Source of the DNA: Membranihabitans marinus
GTDB lineage: Bacteria; Bacteroidota; Bacteroidia; Chitinophagales; Saprospiraceae
DNA: 64,000 nucleotides
Reading direction: 5' to 3'
NCBI RefSeq assembly: GCF_021729155.1
Contig: NZ_JAJQYA010000010.1
Coordinates: 1-64,000, forward strand
In this document: piece by piece, positions 38,615 through 48,161 of the stretch
Position numbering within the stretch: position 1 is the stretch's first letter
Layout: every line of letters starts with the position of its first letter
Made by a program: the position numbers and the translations under genes
The notes under the pieces: generated by a model
What the model was told of the DNA's origin: nothing
Database searches by the model: none
Seen by the model: only the letters and a program-made list of their open reading frames with translations

Positions 38615-39745
38615 ATGAAATTTTATAATACGGTAGTGCTTATTTTACTTTGTTTTTCTGCATTTGGTCAGAGTCCTTTGTCCAAAAGGACAGTCCATGG
38701 TTATTTAATTCATGAAAAGGCTGAAGAGCTGGTAGGAATAAAGACCGGTCCATTTGTCAGACTCGACAATGGTGGAATATTGACGGTCGAGAAAAATATG
38801 AGTTGTATCAGTATGGATGAAGGGAAGACTTGGGAATACTATTCCATCTTTCAAGATTCTGCAAAGTTTGATATTCGTATCGAAAGGGTATTATTAAAAA
38901 CCAGTAGTGGGGCAATTATTCTTGCTTTTGCCAATAATAAAGAAAGAGCCAATTGGAATTGGGATACAAGCATTTCTGATTCTCCCGGTGCCAGAATTCC
39001 AACCTATACTGTTAGAAGTTTGGATGGTGGTAAATCTTGGCAAGATCTTCAAATGTTACATGAAGAATGGACTGGAGCCAATAGAGATATAATAGAAACT
39101 AAAGAGGGCAATATTATTTTTACTTCAATGATGATGCGTCACAATCCTGGTCATCATACCACAATCACATATACTTCTAAAACCAATGGATTCAATTGGA
39201 AAAGATCCAACGTTATCGATAGAGGTGGGGTTGGTCACCACAGTGGGGTCATTGAATCAACCATCGAACAATTGGAGGACGGGAGAATATGGATGTTAAT
39301 GCGCACCAATTGGGGAGTCTTTTGGGAAGCCTATTCAGACAATCAAGGGCTGCTGTGGAAAAATATTCGACCGACGAAGATTGATATGGCTTCGGCTCCT
39401 GGGTTATTGAAGCGATTGTCTAGCGGACGATTGGTTTTGGTGTGGAATCGAAAATATCCTGAAGGAGAATCTTCTTATTCTCTGAGTGGTGGTGATGGAC
39501 AGCACTCAGAGGTGGCTCATAGTAATCATAGAAAAGAATTGTCAATTATGTTTTCTGATGATGATGGTACAACATGGTCTAATCCTGTTGTATTTGCTAA
39601 AGTCACTGACGAGAGTAAAACTAAAAACCTCGCTTACCCTAGAGTTTTTGAAGCTAGACCAGGTGAATTATGGGTTACTACAACCTACGCCAATTTTGGA
39701 GGATTCTTAGGAGTGAAATTGTTGGAAAAAGATTTTTTGAAATAG
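38615..39745 (+). CDS. Sialidase-fold (BNR) protein, family A, copy 2
   Basis: The 376-residue protein has a short signal peptide (cleavage near AFGQ, residues 1-18). Five Asp-box positions are seen, two of them degenerate: SMDEGKTWEYY, SLDGGKSWQDL, SKTNGFNWKRS, SDNQGLLWKNI, SDDDGTTWSNP. It shares the family A blocks TSMMMRHNPGHHTTITYTS and ESTIEQLEDGRIWMLMRTNW with its neighbour downstream, including a 37-base identical DNA stretch. It starts one base after the sulfatase stop. It is periplasmic or secreted, and probably releases sialic acid or a close analogue. Confidence 0.82.
   Translation: MKFYNTVVLILLCFSAFGQSPLSKRTVHGYLIHEKAEELVGIKTGPFVRLDNGGILTVEKNMSCISMDEGKTWEYYSIFQDSAKFDIRIERVLLKTSSGAIILAFANNKERANWNWDTSISDSPGARIPTYTVRSLDGGKSWQDLQMLHEEWTGANRDIIETKEGNIIFTSMMMRHNPGHHTTITYTSKTNGFNWKRSNVIDRGGVGHHSGVIESTIEQLEDGRIWMLMRTNWGVFWEAYSDNQGLLWKNIRPTKIDMASAPGLLKRLSSGRLVLVWNRKYPEGESSYSLSGGDGQHSEVAHSNHRKELSIMFSDDDGTTWSNPVVFAKVTDESKTKNLAYPRVFEARPGELWVTTTYANFGGFLGVKLLEKDFLK
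39065..39101 (+). repeat. 37-base segment identical to 40236-40272
   Basis: The stretch starting GAATGGACTGGAGCCAATAG is the same in both neighbouring family A genes, while sequence on either side differs. It is probably a trace of recent tandem duplication or gene conversion. Confidence 0.8.
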
Positions 39746-39761
39746 TGAAAGCATAAGAAAA

Positions 39762-40919
39762 ATGAATATTAGAGGGATATTTTCTACAGCTGTTTTTTTG
39801 TGCAGCTTTTTTGTAAATCAAGTACAAGCACAAGTCATTCATGGGGTAGAGGGTAAAGTTACTAGCAATGGTATATGGATTCCCGCATTTGCACAAGAAA
39901 TATCCAATATGAAAATGGGACCATTTATTCATTTGGATAACGGGAATATCTTAACGATAGAAGGGCAAAAAAGTCTCATTAGTACAGATAATGGTACATC
40001 TTGGGAGGAATATAAGATGTTTGAAGACAACGAACCTTTTAAAGTTTCTAATGAAGGAACACTCATAAATACATCAAATGGTACAGTTATATTGGCCTTT
40101 ATGAATTTGGCGGAAAAGAAAAATTGGAACTGGGATGCCAAAATATCAGATAGTCCAGGAGCCATATTACCTACTTATGTAATCCGGAGTTTAGATGGAG
40201 GAAAAACTTGGCAGGATTTGCAAAAACTTCACAATGAATGGACTGGAGCCAATAGAGATATAATAGAAACTACGAGTGGGAATGTTGTATTCACTTCAAT
40301 GATGATGCGGCACAATCCGGGAAGACATACGGTATTGACTTATACCTCACGGGACGATGGCAGATCATGGGAGCGCAGTAATATATTGGATATGGGAGGT
40401 ATCGGTCACCATGGTGGATTAACAGAGTCTACGATTGAACAATTAAAAGATGGACGGATATGGCAATTAATACGAACCAATTGGGGTAGTTTTTGGGAAG
40501 CCTATTCTTCGGATGAAGGCATAACGTGGGAAGATTTAAAACCCACAAGTATCGATGCGAGTTCGGCCCCAGGTATCTTGAAAAGATTGAGCAGTGGTCG
40601 ATTGGTTTTGATCTGGAATAGACTGTATCCTCAGGGCAAAGATTATTATCCATTGAGAGGTGGGGATCGACAGTGGTCAGAAGTGAAAAGTAGCAATCAT
40701 AGAGAAGAGTTATCCATTGCCTTTTCGGAAGACGAAGGGAAGACCTGGACTGAACCGCAAGTAATTGCTAAATCATATGCACATCAAAATGAAGATTCTG
40801 GTAAGACTTGGTTGTCTTATCCATATTGTTTTGAGTTAAGTCCGGGCGTATTGTGGTTAACTACAATGCAAGGTGGATTGAGAATGCAATTGAATGAAAA
40901 AGATTTAATAACAGAATAA
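39762..40919 (+). CDS. Sialidase-fold (BNR) protein, family A, copy 3
   Basis: The 385-residue protein has a signal peptide (cleavage near VQAQ, about residue 24). Five good Asp boxes are present: STDNGTSWEEY, SLDGGKTWQDL, SRDDGRSWERS, SSDEGITWEDL, SEDEGKTWTEP. The conserved blocks MGPFIHLDNGNILTIEG, TSMMMRHNPGRHTVLTYTS and GGLTESTIEQLKDGRIWQLI match copies 1 and 2. It is 16 bases downstream of copy 2. Three copies kept in one region suggest different linkages or acyl forms of the same target; that is inference. Confidence 0.82.
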   Translation: MNIRGIFSTAVFLCSFFVNQVQAQVIHGVEGKVTSNGIWIPAFAQEISNMKMGPFIHLDNGNILTIEGQKSLISTDNGTSWEEYKMFEDNEPFKVSNEGTLINTSNGTVILAFMNLAEKKNWNWDAKISDSPGAILPTYVIRSLDGGKTWQDLQKLHNEWTGANRDIIETTSGNVVFTSMMMRHNPGRHTVLTYTSRDDGRSWERSNILDMGGIGHHGGLTESTIEQLKDGRIWQLIRTNWGSFWEAYSSDEGITWEDLKPTSIDASSAPGILKRLSSGRLVLIWNRLYPQGKDYYPLRGGDRQWSEVKSSNHREELSIAFSEDEGKTWTEPQVIAKSYAHQNEDSGKTWLSYPYCFELSPGVLWLTTMQGGLRMQLNEKDLITE

Positions 40920-40935
40920 CGATAAAGCCATTTAA

Positions 40936-41661
40936 ATGGGGAATGTTATTTCCATATTTTATATTTTGCTTTTAACTGTACATTCATACAGTAGTCACTC
41001 TATTGGTTTGTTAAGAGATAAGTCCCCAATGAAAATTATTGCTTTTGGCAATTCCATTACCGCCGAGAGGGCAACCATAGAGAGCGTATTTGCCCAAAGA
41101 TTACCACATTTATTGTCTGAGATTGGTATTTCAGCTAAGGTCATCAACGAAGGTATTCCAGGTAGTCATTCAGGAAGTATCCAAGACAATGATTTGTTTA
41201 AAATAAAACATGGAATGGATCGCTTTCAAGAAGTCGTTTTAAATCAACATCCAGATTTGGTGACCATTGGATTTGGTACCAATGATGCCTATATCGATGC
41301 AAAAGAAAAAGGAGGTGAATCTAGAATAGCATTGAAAGACTATCGTCAAAATCTGACTTATATGATCGAAAGTTTACTTGCACAACATGTAAAGATAGTT
41401 TTGATAGCTCCCAATATACTTGGAAGTAATTATCCAGATTTTCAAAATGAACGAATGTTCCAATATGTAAAGGTAGTTCGAAGGCTGGCTAAAACATACA
41501 AATTGGGTTTGCAAGATAATTATCAGTTGTTTCTCGATTACGAAAGGAACACTGGTCAAGATTTCGATGGATTGATGTTGGATGGTTGTCATCCCAATGA
41601 TACAGGACATGAACTTATTGCTGAAAATTTAACGAAAGAAATAAAAAGAATACTGCTATGA
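40936..41661 (+). CDS. SGNH/GDSL hydrolase 1 (probable secreted esterase)
   Basis: The 241-residue protein has a signal peptide (residues about 1-21). The SGNH blocks are: I, IAFGNSITAE (catalytic Ser; GNS instead of GDS); III, IGFGTNDAY (Asn); V, LDGCHPNDTGH (Asp and His). Such enzymes remove O-acetyl groups from glycans. In a sialidase-rich operon the natural guess is an O-acetylesterase that frees acetylated sialic acids before cleavage, the role of NanS/SIAE. The stop overlaps the next start by four bases (ATGA), so the two are translationally coupled. Confidence 0.83.
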   Translation: MGNVISIFYILLLTVHSYSSHSIGLLRDKSPMKIIAFGNSITAERATIESVFAQRLPHLLSEIGISAKVINEGIPGSHSGSIQDNDLFKIKHGMDRFQEVVLNQHPDLVTIGFGTNDAYIDAKEKGGESRIALKDYRQNLTYMIESLLAQHVKIVLIAPNILGSNYPDFQNERMFQYVKVVRRLAKTYKLGLQDNYQLFLDYERNTGQDFDGLMLDGCHPNDTGHELIAENLTKEIKRILL

Positions 41662-42932
41662 GTCTAAGCTTTGATTCCAAAAATCGACGTTCTTTTTTAA
41701 GGAAACTACCTGTCATACTTTCCCTTCCTATGGTCGGCTGCCAGTTTATGAAAGACAAAAATCTAGTCAGCCACAATAATCCAATAACGGTTTTGGATAA
41801 AGAAGTAGCATTTGTTAATGCTTCAACAAATGCTGGGTATCGACCTGTTCCGTCAGAATTTGTATTTACTCAATACCCTAGAACACCTGAGATCCCAGAA
41901 ATGATGAAAGTTTTTTATTCCGATCAGGAAGAACGCTGTACTGTAGGAATTGAACACTTGAATGGATTGGGAGCTGTAAATGAGGGGGTATATCGAGAAG
42001 GTAAAAACATTATACAGATTATTGCTTCTACGCCGGGTACTCCAGATACCGGTAGTGGGTCTCCTCAATATAAGAACTGGTATAGGATCTCCAATGATGG
42101 GGGAAAGACTTATTCAGAATTTCGTTTGATTATACTCGAAGGCCATACTTGGGAAGAACCTATGAAGGCTGTAAAAATAGGTAGAAATGGTTATACGATG
42201 CCTTTCACCTGTCCCATTGTCAAAGCATCCAATGGGGAGATATTGGTTCCTATTAATCTGCATCCATGGGATGAAGTTAATCAGAAAATATACAATCCTG
42301 CCGATGCATTTCTATTCGGCGATTCAGGGGTGTTGGTCGGTAAATGGACGAAGGATAATAAAGATATAATTTGGAATTTTGGGGATTGGTTGAGAATTGA
42401 TCACCATTTATCTACGAGAGGTTTATTTGAACCCTCGATAACGGAATTGTCACCCAAAGGTCGATTTGCTATGGTGTTGCGTGGATCCAATTATAAAAAG
42501 CCCGATTTGCCGGGTTATACTTGGCTTTCGTTTTCGGATGATTATTGTCGCACTTGGTCTACACCGAAACCTTTTACTTTCTCCAATGGTGAAAATTTCT
42601 TTACCCCGGCTTCTTGTTCCACCTTGCTCCGATCTCATAAGACGGGGGATTTGTATTGGATCGGGAATTTGTTGGAGAAAAACTCTTATGCCAATCATCC
42701 CCGAAACCCTTTGGTTATCGGTCGAGTAGATGAAGAAAATTTTGGTGTAATCAAGGAATCTGTGGTTACCATCGATAGCCGTCATGTTGATCATGAAGGT
42801 GAAAATGTTGAACTTTCTAATTTCAAAGTTATGCAGCATGGCCATTTAGATGAAATCGTTGTGGCATTGTCGCGCAGAATTAAGGGGAAATGGGCTGATA
42901 AGGCATCTTGGTATAGAATAAAATTAAGCTAG
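41658..42932 (+). CDS. Sialidase-fold (BNR) protein, family B, copy 2, Tat-type lipoprotein
   Basis: The 424-residue protein starts with a twin-arginine motif (RRSFLRK) and a lipobox (MVGC), so it is probably folded before export. Two Asp boxes are clear (SNDGGKTYSEF, SDDYCRTWSTP). It is a paralog of 26306-27604 (shared GSPQYKNWYRIS, INLHPWDEVN, FFTPASCSTLLRS). Its long shared core NGYTMPFTCPIVKASNGEIL suggests a well-kept active site. Use of the Tat route by family B only, while families A and C use Sec, is notable and may mean a bound cofactor or metal. Confidence 0.82.
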   Translation: MSLSFDSKNRRSFLRKLPVILSLPMVGCQFMKDKNLVSHNNPITVLDKEVAFVNASTNAGYRPVPSEFVFTQYPRTPEIPEMMKVFYSDQEERCTVGIEHLNGLGAVNEGVYREGKNIIQIIASTPGTPDTGSGSPQYKNWYRISNDGGKTYSEFRLIILEGHTWEEPMKAVKIGRNGYTMPFTCPIVKASNGEILVPINLHPWDEVNQKIYNPADAFLFGDSGVLVGKWTKDNKDIIWNFGDWLRIDHHLSTRGLFEPSITELSPKGRFAMVLRGSNYKKPDLPGYTWLSFSDDYCRTWSTPKPFTFSNGENFFTPASCSTLLRSHKTGDLYWIGNLLEKNSYANHPRNPLVIGRVDEENFGVIKESVVTIDSRHVDHEGENVELSNFKVMQHGHLDEIVVALSRRIKGKWADKASWYRIKLS

Positions 42933-42936
42933 TTAT

Positions 42937-44070
42937 ATGAAATGTAGATTTGGAATATTTATACTGTTATTAATGTTGGTTATTTCTTCCGTGCAAGGAC
43001 AGGATAACACGCCATTTACAGTCAACTTACAATTGAATCCAGGGCCCAATAATCCAAGGAATAGTGAAGGGGATTTTATAACCCTAAAAGATGGCCGGAT
43101 CTTATACATTTATTCACATTTTATGGGAAAATCTTCCAGTGATTTTGGAAGTTCTCATTTGGCTTCTCGATATTCTGATGACAACGGTGAAACATGGTCT
43201 GCTTCAGATAAGATTGAGGTGGAGAATGAAGGTGCTATGAATGTGATGTCAGTGTCCTTGCTGAGATTGCAAAATGGTGATATAGCTTTGTTTTATGCAA
43301 GGAAAAATTCTATTAACGACTGTATTCCTCAAATGCGTATATCCAAAGATGAGGGGCAATCATGGAGTGATCCAATATCCTGTATTACTGATTATCCAGG
43401 GTATTATGTGTTGAACAACGATAGAGTGATCCAATTGAAAAATGGACGACTATTATTACCTGTGGCCTTGCATGAATCCAAGGAAAAAGCGAATAATCAT
43501 CTTGGACATAAGTTTAATAATAAAGGGGTGATCTATTGTTATTATTCTGACGACAACGGACAGACTTGGAAAAAGAAAAATGCCATTAAAATTTCTGATG
43601 ATATAACTGCTCAAGAACCGGGATTGGTTGAATTGAATAATGGACATGTGCTTATGTTTATTCGAACGGATGCCGGTGTTCAATACCAATCTATTTCCAA
43701 AAACAAGGGAAAGACTTGGTCAGATGCCCAGCCTACAGATATTCCATCTCCTTTGTCACCAGCTAGTATTGAAACCATTCCCAATACCAATGATCTAGTC
43801 TTGGTATGGAATAATAATGGTGTAAAGGGGGGAACTTATCGCAATAAGAGAAGTCCTTTCAATATCGCTATCTCTCAGAACCAGGGATTGACTTGGAAGA
43901 ATGTGAAAACCATCCACGATGATGCAGACGGTTGGTATTGTTATACAGCCATACATTTTATCAACGATAAGGAATTTTTACTGAGTTATTGCGCGGGAAA
44001 TAGACCCGCGGGAACCGGGTTGTCGGTCACTAATATTTCAAAATTTAATACGAGTTATTTGTATGAATAA
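42937..44070 (+). CDS. Sialidase-fold (BNR) protein, family C, copy 1
   Basis: The 377-residue protein has a signal peptide (cleavage near VQGQ, about residue 22). Five Asp boxes are visible (SDDNGETWSAS, SKDEGQSWSDP, SDDNGQTWKKK, SKNKGKTWSDA, SQNQGLTWKNV), with the family C start NPRNSEGDFITLKDGRILYI. That opening Arg in PRNSEG probably takes the place of the RIP arginine of classical sialidases. The block QEPGLVELNNGHVLMFIRTD has the expected Glu and Arg. It has two paralogs in this operon (45058 and 48983). Confidence 0.82.
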   Translation: MKCRFGIFILLLMLVISSVQGQDNTPFTVNLQLNPGPNNPRNSEGDFITLKDGRILYIYSHFMGKSSSDFGSSHLASRYSDDNGETWSASDKIEVENEGAMNVMSVSLLRLQNGDIALFYARKNSINDCIPQMRISKDEGQSWSDPISCITDYPGYYVLNNDRVIQLKNGRLLLPVALHESKEKANNHLGHKFNNKGVIYCYYSDDNGQTWKKKNAIKISDDITAQEPGLVELNNGHVLMFIRTDAGVQYQSISKNKGKTWSDAQPTDIPSPLSPASIETIPNTNDLVLVWNNNGVKGGTYRNKRSPFNIAISQNQGLTWKNVKTIHDDADGWYCYTAIHFINDKEFLLSYCAGNRPAGTGLSVTNISKFNTSYLYE

Positions 44071-44140
44071 CAAATAGATATAGAACTACAATTACATTAT
44101 ACTAATAAAAACAAGAGAATAGAGATTAATTACCGCGTTT

Positions 44141-45040
44141 ATGAGGATGAATAGAGAAAAATGGAAAAATGTCCTAACCCTAGATGTAGATCGGACAATA
44201 GTTGCTGGAGATCATCAATCCTTGGTAGACGCTATTAGTAATGGAGCTGATTTGAGAATTTATACTGAATTTAGACACAATGAACACGTGGATATCCATT
44301 CGGATAACAATGAATGGGTAAAAGAAGTTGCCGACTATCGGGTGACTTATCTCTTGAATAATGAATGGACTGCTGGAATTGTGACATTGCGTGTGCCGAT
44401 AAATCCTCCGGTAGGCTTTGGGACGAGTCCTTCTATGTCATTTTTTATGTATAATCAAGACGGAAGTCAAGGAATAGCCAGACCCTATTTAGAAAAGGAA
44501 GATAAATCTAATGGCAAAGTCGATGACCATATCGAAATGGCGCGATACAATATTATAAAAGATTGGGATCAAGACAGTCTGGCGCCCAGTCGTAACTTTG
44601 TCTATGATTTTGACACTTATCGATTTTTTGTTGATGATTCCTGGGAAGAGGTTTTTGTTAATGATGGTCTAGGCGAGGTGTTAAGGGGTTCACTCTCGGT
44701 ATTGGAAGAGGCTTTTTCAAACGGAATGGAGGTGAAAGTTGGGGTCACAAACTTATGCAGAGATCTATTGGGGGAAGATGATTACAAAATGGATCATGAA
44801 GTTTTTATCCAATGTGGCTCTTGTTATTATTACTCAGAAAGTAAAATATTCTGTGCTGGTTCACATCCTTTGGTTAGGGTGAAACCGAGTATTCCCCTAA
44901 AGTATGAAAGTGGAGGCTGGGATTTTGGTTGGTTAATGTTGCGGACAGATGGGAGTGTCAGTCGTTGGATAGTGGATCCATACACTTTGAAATTTATTAA
45001 AAGCGAAGAAAAATATCAATTAAGATGGTTTGTAAAATAA
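44141..45040 (+). CDS. Conserved-looking protein of unknown function inside the sialidase operon
   Basis: I do not recognise this 299-residue protein. It has no signal peptide or membrane segment, so it should be cytoplasmic, unlike its sialidase-fold neighbours. It is rich in Asp, Glu and aromatic residues. Distinct stretches are DRTIVAGDHQSLVDAISNGA, ADLRIYTEFRHNEHVDIHSD and VFIQCGSCYYYSESKIFCAG, the last with three close cysteines. The end WLMLRTDGSVSRWIVDPYT looks beta-rich. An alternative ATG two codons in (44147) is possible. It lies 70 bases after family C copy 1 and 17 bases before the propeller fusion, so it belongs to the operon. It may be an enzyme acting on the released sugar, but nothing in the sequence proves it. 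Confidence 0.75.
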   Translation: MRMNREKWKNVLTLDVDRTIVAGDHQSLVDAISNGADLRIYTEFRHNEHVDIHSDNNEWVKEVADYRVTYLLNNEWTAGIVTLRVPINPPVGFGTSPSMSFFMYNQDGSQGIARPYLEKEDKSNGKVDDHIEMARYNIIKDWDQDSLAPSRNFVYDFDTYRFFVDDSWEEVFVNDGLGEVLRGSLSVLEEAFSNGMEVKVGVTNLCRDLLGEDDYKMDHEVFIQCGSCYYYSESKIFCAGSHPLVRVKPSIPLKYESGGWDFGWLMLRTDGSVSRWIVDPYTLKFIKSEEKYQLRWFVK

Positions 45041-45057
45041 AAAGGTGTTTAGAAAGG

Positions 45058-47199
45058 ATGTTGTTTTCATTAATTAGGCAATTAAGAATAAAGCTTCAAG
45101 GAAGTAATTTGAATTTATTGTTGCCGAGTATCTTGTCTTTATTAATTGTGTTTAATGTGACGGCGCAGAATACGGATATGGACTCTAATACGGTATTGGA
45201 TATTTTGTCTTCTAAAGACAATCCTCGAAATAGTGAAGGAAGCTTTGTGACACTAAAGGATGGTCGAATTTTATTTGTTTACTCGAGATTTATGCAGTCG
45301 ACCAGTGATCATGCACCAGCTCAATTAATGGGAAGGTTTTCTGAGGATAATGGTGCAACATGGTCAATGGAAGATCATTTAATTGTGGATCGAGAAGGGG
45401 ACATGAATGTTATGTCCGTATCATTGTTGAGGTTGTATAATGGGAATATTGCATTGTTCTATATGCGAAAAAATTCAATGAATGATTGCACACTTTATGT
45501 GAGAATTTCTACCGATGAAGCCAAGTCTTGGAGTGAGCCTAAGAGCATTATTGAAGATCAAACTGGATATTTTGTAACTAATAATGACAGAGTCATACAG
45601 CATTCATCCGGGAGGATCCTAGTGCCAGTTTCTTTACATAAAACCGCTCAATCAATTTGGAGTAATTCTGGAGAATTAAGATGTTATTATTCTGACGATG
45701 ATGGGCAGACATGGATCAGAGGCAGGGCTGTACCCAGTCCGAGTGAACACATTACCCAGGAGCCTGGATTAATAGAATTGCAAGATAGTTCACTGATGAT
45801 GTTTATTCGTGCCAGTGGTGGAAAAATGATGAGAAGTTTTTCAAAGGATATGGGATATAGTTGGACTTTGGCTGAAAAAACAAATGTGCCCGCCCCAATA
45901 GCTCCAACTTCTATAAAGCGATTACCTCAGACAGGTGATTTATTTATGGCTTGGATTCACAATGGAGAATCTGGACCGGGTTATTTTAAGACCAAACGTT
46001 CTCCTCTGACCATGGCTGTGTCCAAAGATGATGGAAAGACCTGGCAACATATTCAGAATGTTGAATATTCACCGGAGGCTACTTATTCCTACACCGCTAT
46101 TCACGCTGTGGATGATTATGTATTGTTGGGATATTATTTCAAAGCCGATGCCAAACCTGGATTTGATATCCGAATTAAAAGATATTCCATGGACGAGGTA
46201 TATACTGAGAAAGACCTTGATCCAGTATTGGTTGTGGCCAATAAACACTCCAATACCCTTTCCTATGTGAATCCAGTGACCAAAAAGGTGTTAGAGAGTA
46301 TTGACATTGGCAATAATCCTCATGAAATCGCCATTACCCCCGATCAACGTTTTGCTTATTTGAGTAGTTATGAGGCCCCAGGTAATCAAATATTGGTGGT
46401 TGATTTGCAGGCGAGAGAGCAGGTGAAAACCATTTCCACAGGAGAGGTTGGTAGAATTCATGGGGTAACCATCTCCCCAGATGGACTTTACGCCTATTTC
46501 ACTGCCGGTCAATCGGGATATGTTATTGAGGTGGATACTAGAACACAAGAAATTACTAGAAAGATTCCCACTCATGGCAAGATTTCTCATATGGTGTATA
46601 TATCACCAGATTCTAGGTACTTGCTGACAGCAAATATTGTATCTGAAAATATCTCATTGATTGAACGGACTTCGGGTAAATTGATTAAACAAATCCCCGC
46701 TGGTAAAGGTGTAGAAGGCATGGCATTTACTCCAGATGGTAGATTTCTGTGGGCTTTGAATCAGACAGGGGCTAGTATAACCATTATTGATGTGGCTACT
46801 TGGGAGGCAGTGGAGAATCTTCCTTGTCCGGGAATGCCGGTGAGAATTGTGTTTATAGATGGAGGTAAGCGAGCTTTGGTCGCAGGATGGCAGAAAGAGG
46901 GAAGTTTGACGGTGATCGATGTAGAAAAAAAGAAAGAGATTAAGAGGATAAAGGTCGGTGATTATGCCATAGGAATAGAAGTGAGTCCAGATCAACGCTA
47001 TGCTTTTGTGGGATGTGAAGATTCCTTGGAGCCTGAGATCTTACCCAATGGTTCCGAACGAATAAAGTCTAAAAAAGAAGATTCTGACGGAGTTCATGTA
47101 GTGGATTTACAAACCTTGAAAGTAGTCCATGTGATTAAGACAGGATTGGGACCTGATCCAATGTCTTTGTGGTACCCACCCTCAACGATAGAAGAGTAG
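45058..47199 (+). CDS. Sialidase-fold (BNR, family C copy 2) fused to a YVTN beta-propeller
   Basis: The start at 45058 puts the hydrophobic core (LLLPSILSLLIVF) about 20 residues in. ATG 45025, overlapping the previous gene, is the alternative. The ~713-residue product has two parts. Residues about 45-390 are a family C sialidase-fold domain with Asp boxes SEDNGATWSME, STDEAKSWSEP, SDDDGQTWIRG, SKDMGYSWTLA and SKDDGKTWQHI. Residues about 395-700 are a seven-repeat YVTN/surface-layer-type propeller (VLVVANKHSNTLSYVNP; TPDQRFAYLSSYEAP; SPDGLYAYFTAG; TPDGRFLWALNQ; SPDQRYAFVGCED). YVTN propellers are generally binding or scaffold domains. The fusion may tether the enzyme to a glycan or protein. 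Confidence 0.83.
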   Translation: MLFSLIRQLRIKLQGSNLNLLLPSILSLLIVFNVTAQNTDMDSNTVLDILSSKDNPRNSEGSFVTLKDGRILFVYSRFMQSTSDHAPAQLMGRFSEDNGATWSMEDHLIVDREGDMNVMSVSLLRLYNGNIALFYMRKNSMNDCTLYVRISTDEAKSWSEPKSIIEDQTGYFVTNNDRVIQHSSGRILVPVSLHKTAQSIWSNSGELRCYYSDDDGQTWIRGRAVPSPSEHITQEPGLIELQDSSLMMFIRASGGKMMRSFSKDMGYSWTLAEKTNVPAPIAPTSIKRLPQTGDLFMAWIHNGESGPGYFKTKRSPLTMAVSKDDGKTWQHIQNVEYSPEATYSYTAIHAVDDYVLLGYYFKADAKPGFDIRIKRYSMDEVYTEKDLDPVLVVANKHSNTLSYVNPVTKKVLESIDIGNNPHEIAITPDQRFAYLSSYEAPGNQILVVDLQAREQVKTISTGEVGRIHGVTISPDGLYAYFTAGQSGYVIEVDTRTQEITRKIPTHGKISHMVYISPDSRYLLTANIVSENISLIERTSGKLIKQIPAGKGVEGMAFTPDGRFLWALNQTGASITIIDVATWEAVENLPCPGMPVRIVFIDGGKRALVAGWQKEGSLTVIDVEKKKEIKRIKVGDYAIGIEVSPDQRYAFVGCEDSLEPEILPNGSERIKSKKEDSDGVHVVDLQTLKVVHVIKTGLGPDPMSLWYPPSTIEE

Positions 47200-47301
47200 G
47201 ACCTATATATGGAGTAAAAATTGACCTAAACAGGTATTAATAAATGACAAATGCACTTAAATATTAATTTGTGTTTTTAATTAAGTGTAAAAAAAATAAT
47301 T

Positions 47302-48120
47302 ATGAAAGGAAGAGAGATAAGAGAAGCATTTAAGAAAGGCGACTATGTATTTGGAACCTGTATGGTATCGCAATCCACCTATTGGCCTGGTGTATTGGCC
47401 TCATTGGGGATGGATTTAGTATTTATCGATACCGAACATGTGCCGTTAGGTAGAGAACAGGTAAGTACGATGTGTAAATTGTATTCTAAGCATGGAATAG
47501 CACCTGTCGTAAGAATTCCTTCCCCTGATCCATATCAAGTATCTATGGTATTAGATGGAGGAGCCTCAGGGATTATCGCTCCTTATGTGGAGACTGTGGA
47601 ACAAGTCAAATCATTGGTCGGTGCGGTTAAATACAAACCTTTAAAAGGAGAAAGATTAAATGGCTTTATATATAACAATGTGGCCATTGAGCCAGAGTTG
47701 GAGGCATACGCCGACAATCAAAATCAGGATAATGTATTGATTGTCAATATAGAGAGTGTCCCAGCTATCAATAACTTAGATGAAATATTGAAGGTTAAAG
47801 GATTGGATGCCGTATTGGTCGGACCCCATGATTTATCCTGTAGCCTGGGAATTCCAGAAGATTATCATCATCCCAAGTTTAAGGAGGCTATCCAAACCAT
47901 CATACAAAAAGGACGCGCCCACAATGTAGGTGTAGGGATTCACGTATGGGATCAGATTGGATATGATGTAGAAATGGAGTGGGCCAAATTAGGTGCTAAT
48001 TTTATTATGCACAGCAATGATTTAAATATTTTCACAAAGGCATTGGAGAAGGAGATGAATAATTTGAAGGCCTATTTAGGGATTGAAAATTCTTCTGAAT
48101 CTAAGGAGGTAACTATTTAA
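47302..48120 (+). CDS. HpaI/HpcH-family class II pyruvate aldolase
   Basis: This 272-residue cytoplasmic protein has the HpcH/HpaI barrel. FIDTEHVPLGREQV matches the family's D-x-E-H segment and PVVRIPSPDPYQVSMVLDGG the usual R-x-P block. GASGIIAPYVETVEQVKSLV and DAVLVGPHDLSCSLGIPEDY hold the pyruvate and metal site (Glu and Asp). Relatives are 4-hydroxy-2-oxo-heptanedioate aldolase, 2-keto-3-deoxy-L-rhamnonate aldolase (RhmA) and KDG/KDGlucarate aldolase (GarL). In this operon I infer cleavage of 2-keto-3-deoxygluconate to pyruvate and glyceraldehyde. It starts a 102-base gap after the YVTN fusion, the first cytoplasmic catabolic gene of the operon. Confidence 0.88.
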   Translation: MKGREIREAFKKGDYVFGTCMVSQSTYWPGVLASLGMDLVFIDTEHVPLGREQVSTMCKLYSKHGIAPVVRIPSPDPYQVSMVLDGGASGIIAPYVETVEQVKSLVGAVKYKPLKGERLNGFIYNNVAIEPELEAYADNQNQDNVLIVNIESVPAINNLDEILKVKGLDAVLVGPHDLSCSLGIPEDYHHPKFKEAIQTIIQKGRAHNVGVGIHVWDQIGYDVEMEWAKLGANFIMHSNDLNIFTKALEKEMNNLKAYLGIENSSESKEVTI

Positions 48121-48161
48121 GTGGATAGCCCTTTGGAACAAAATCAAAAAGGAAGTACATT

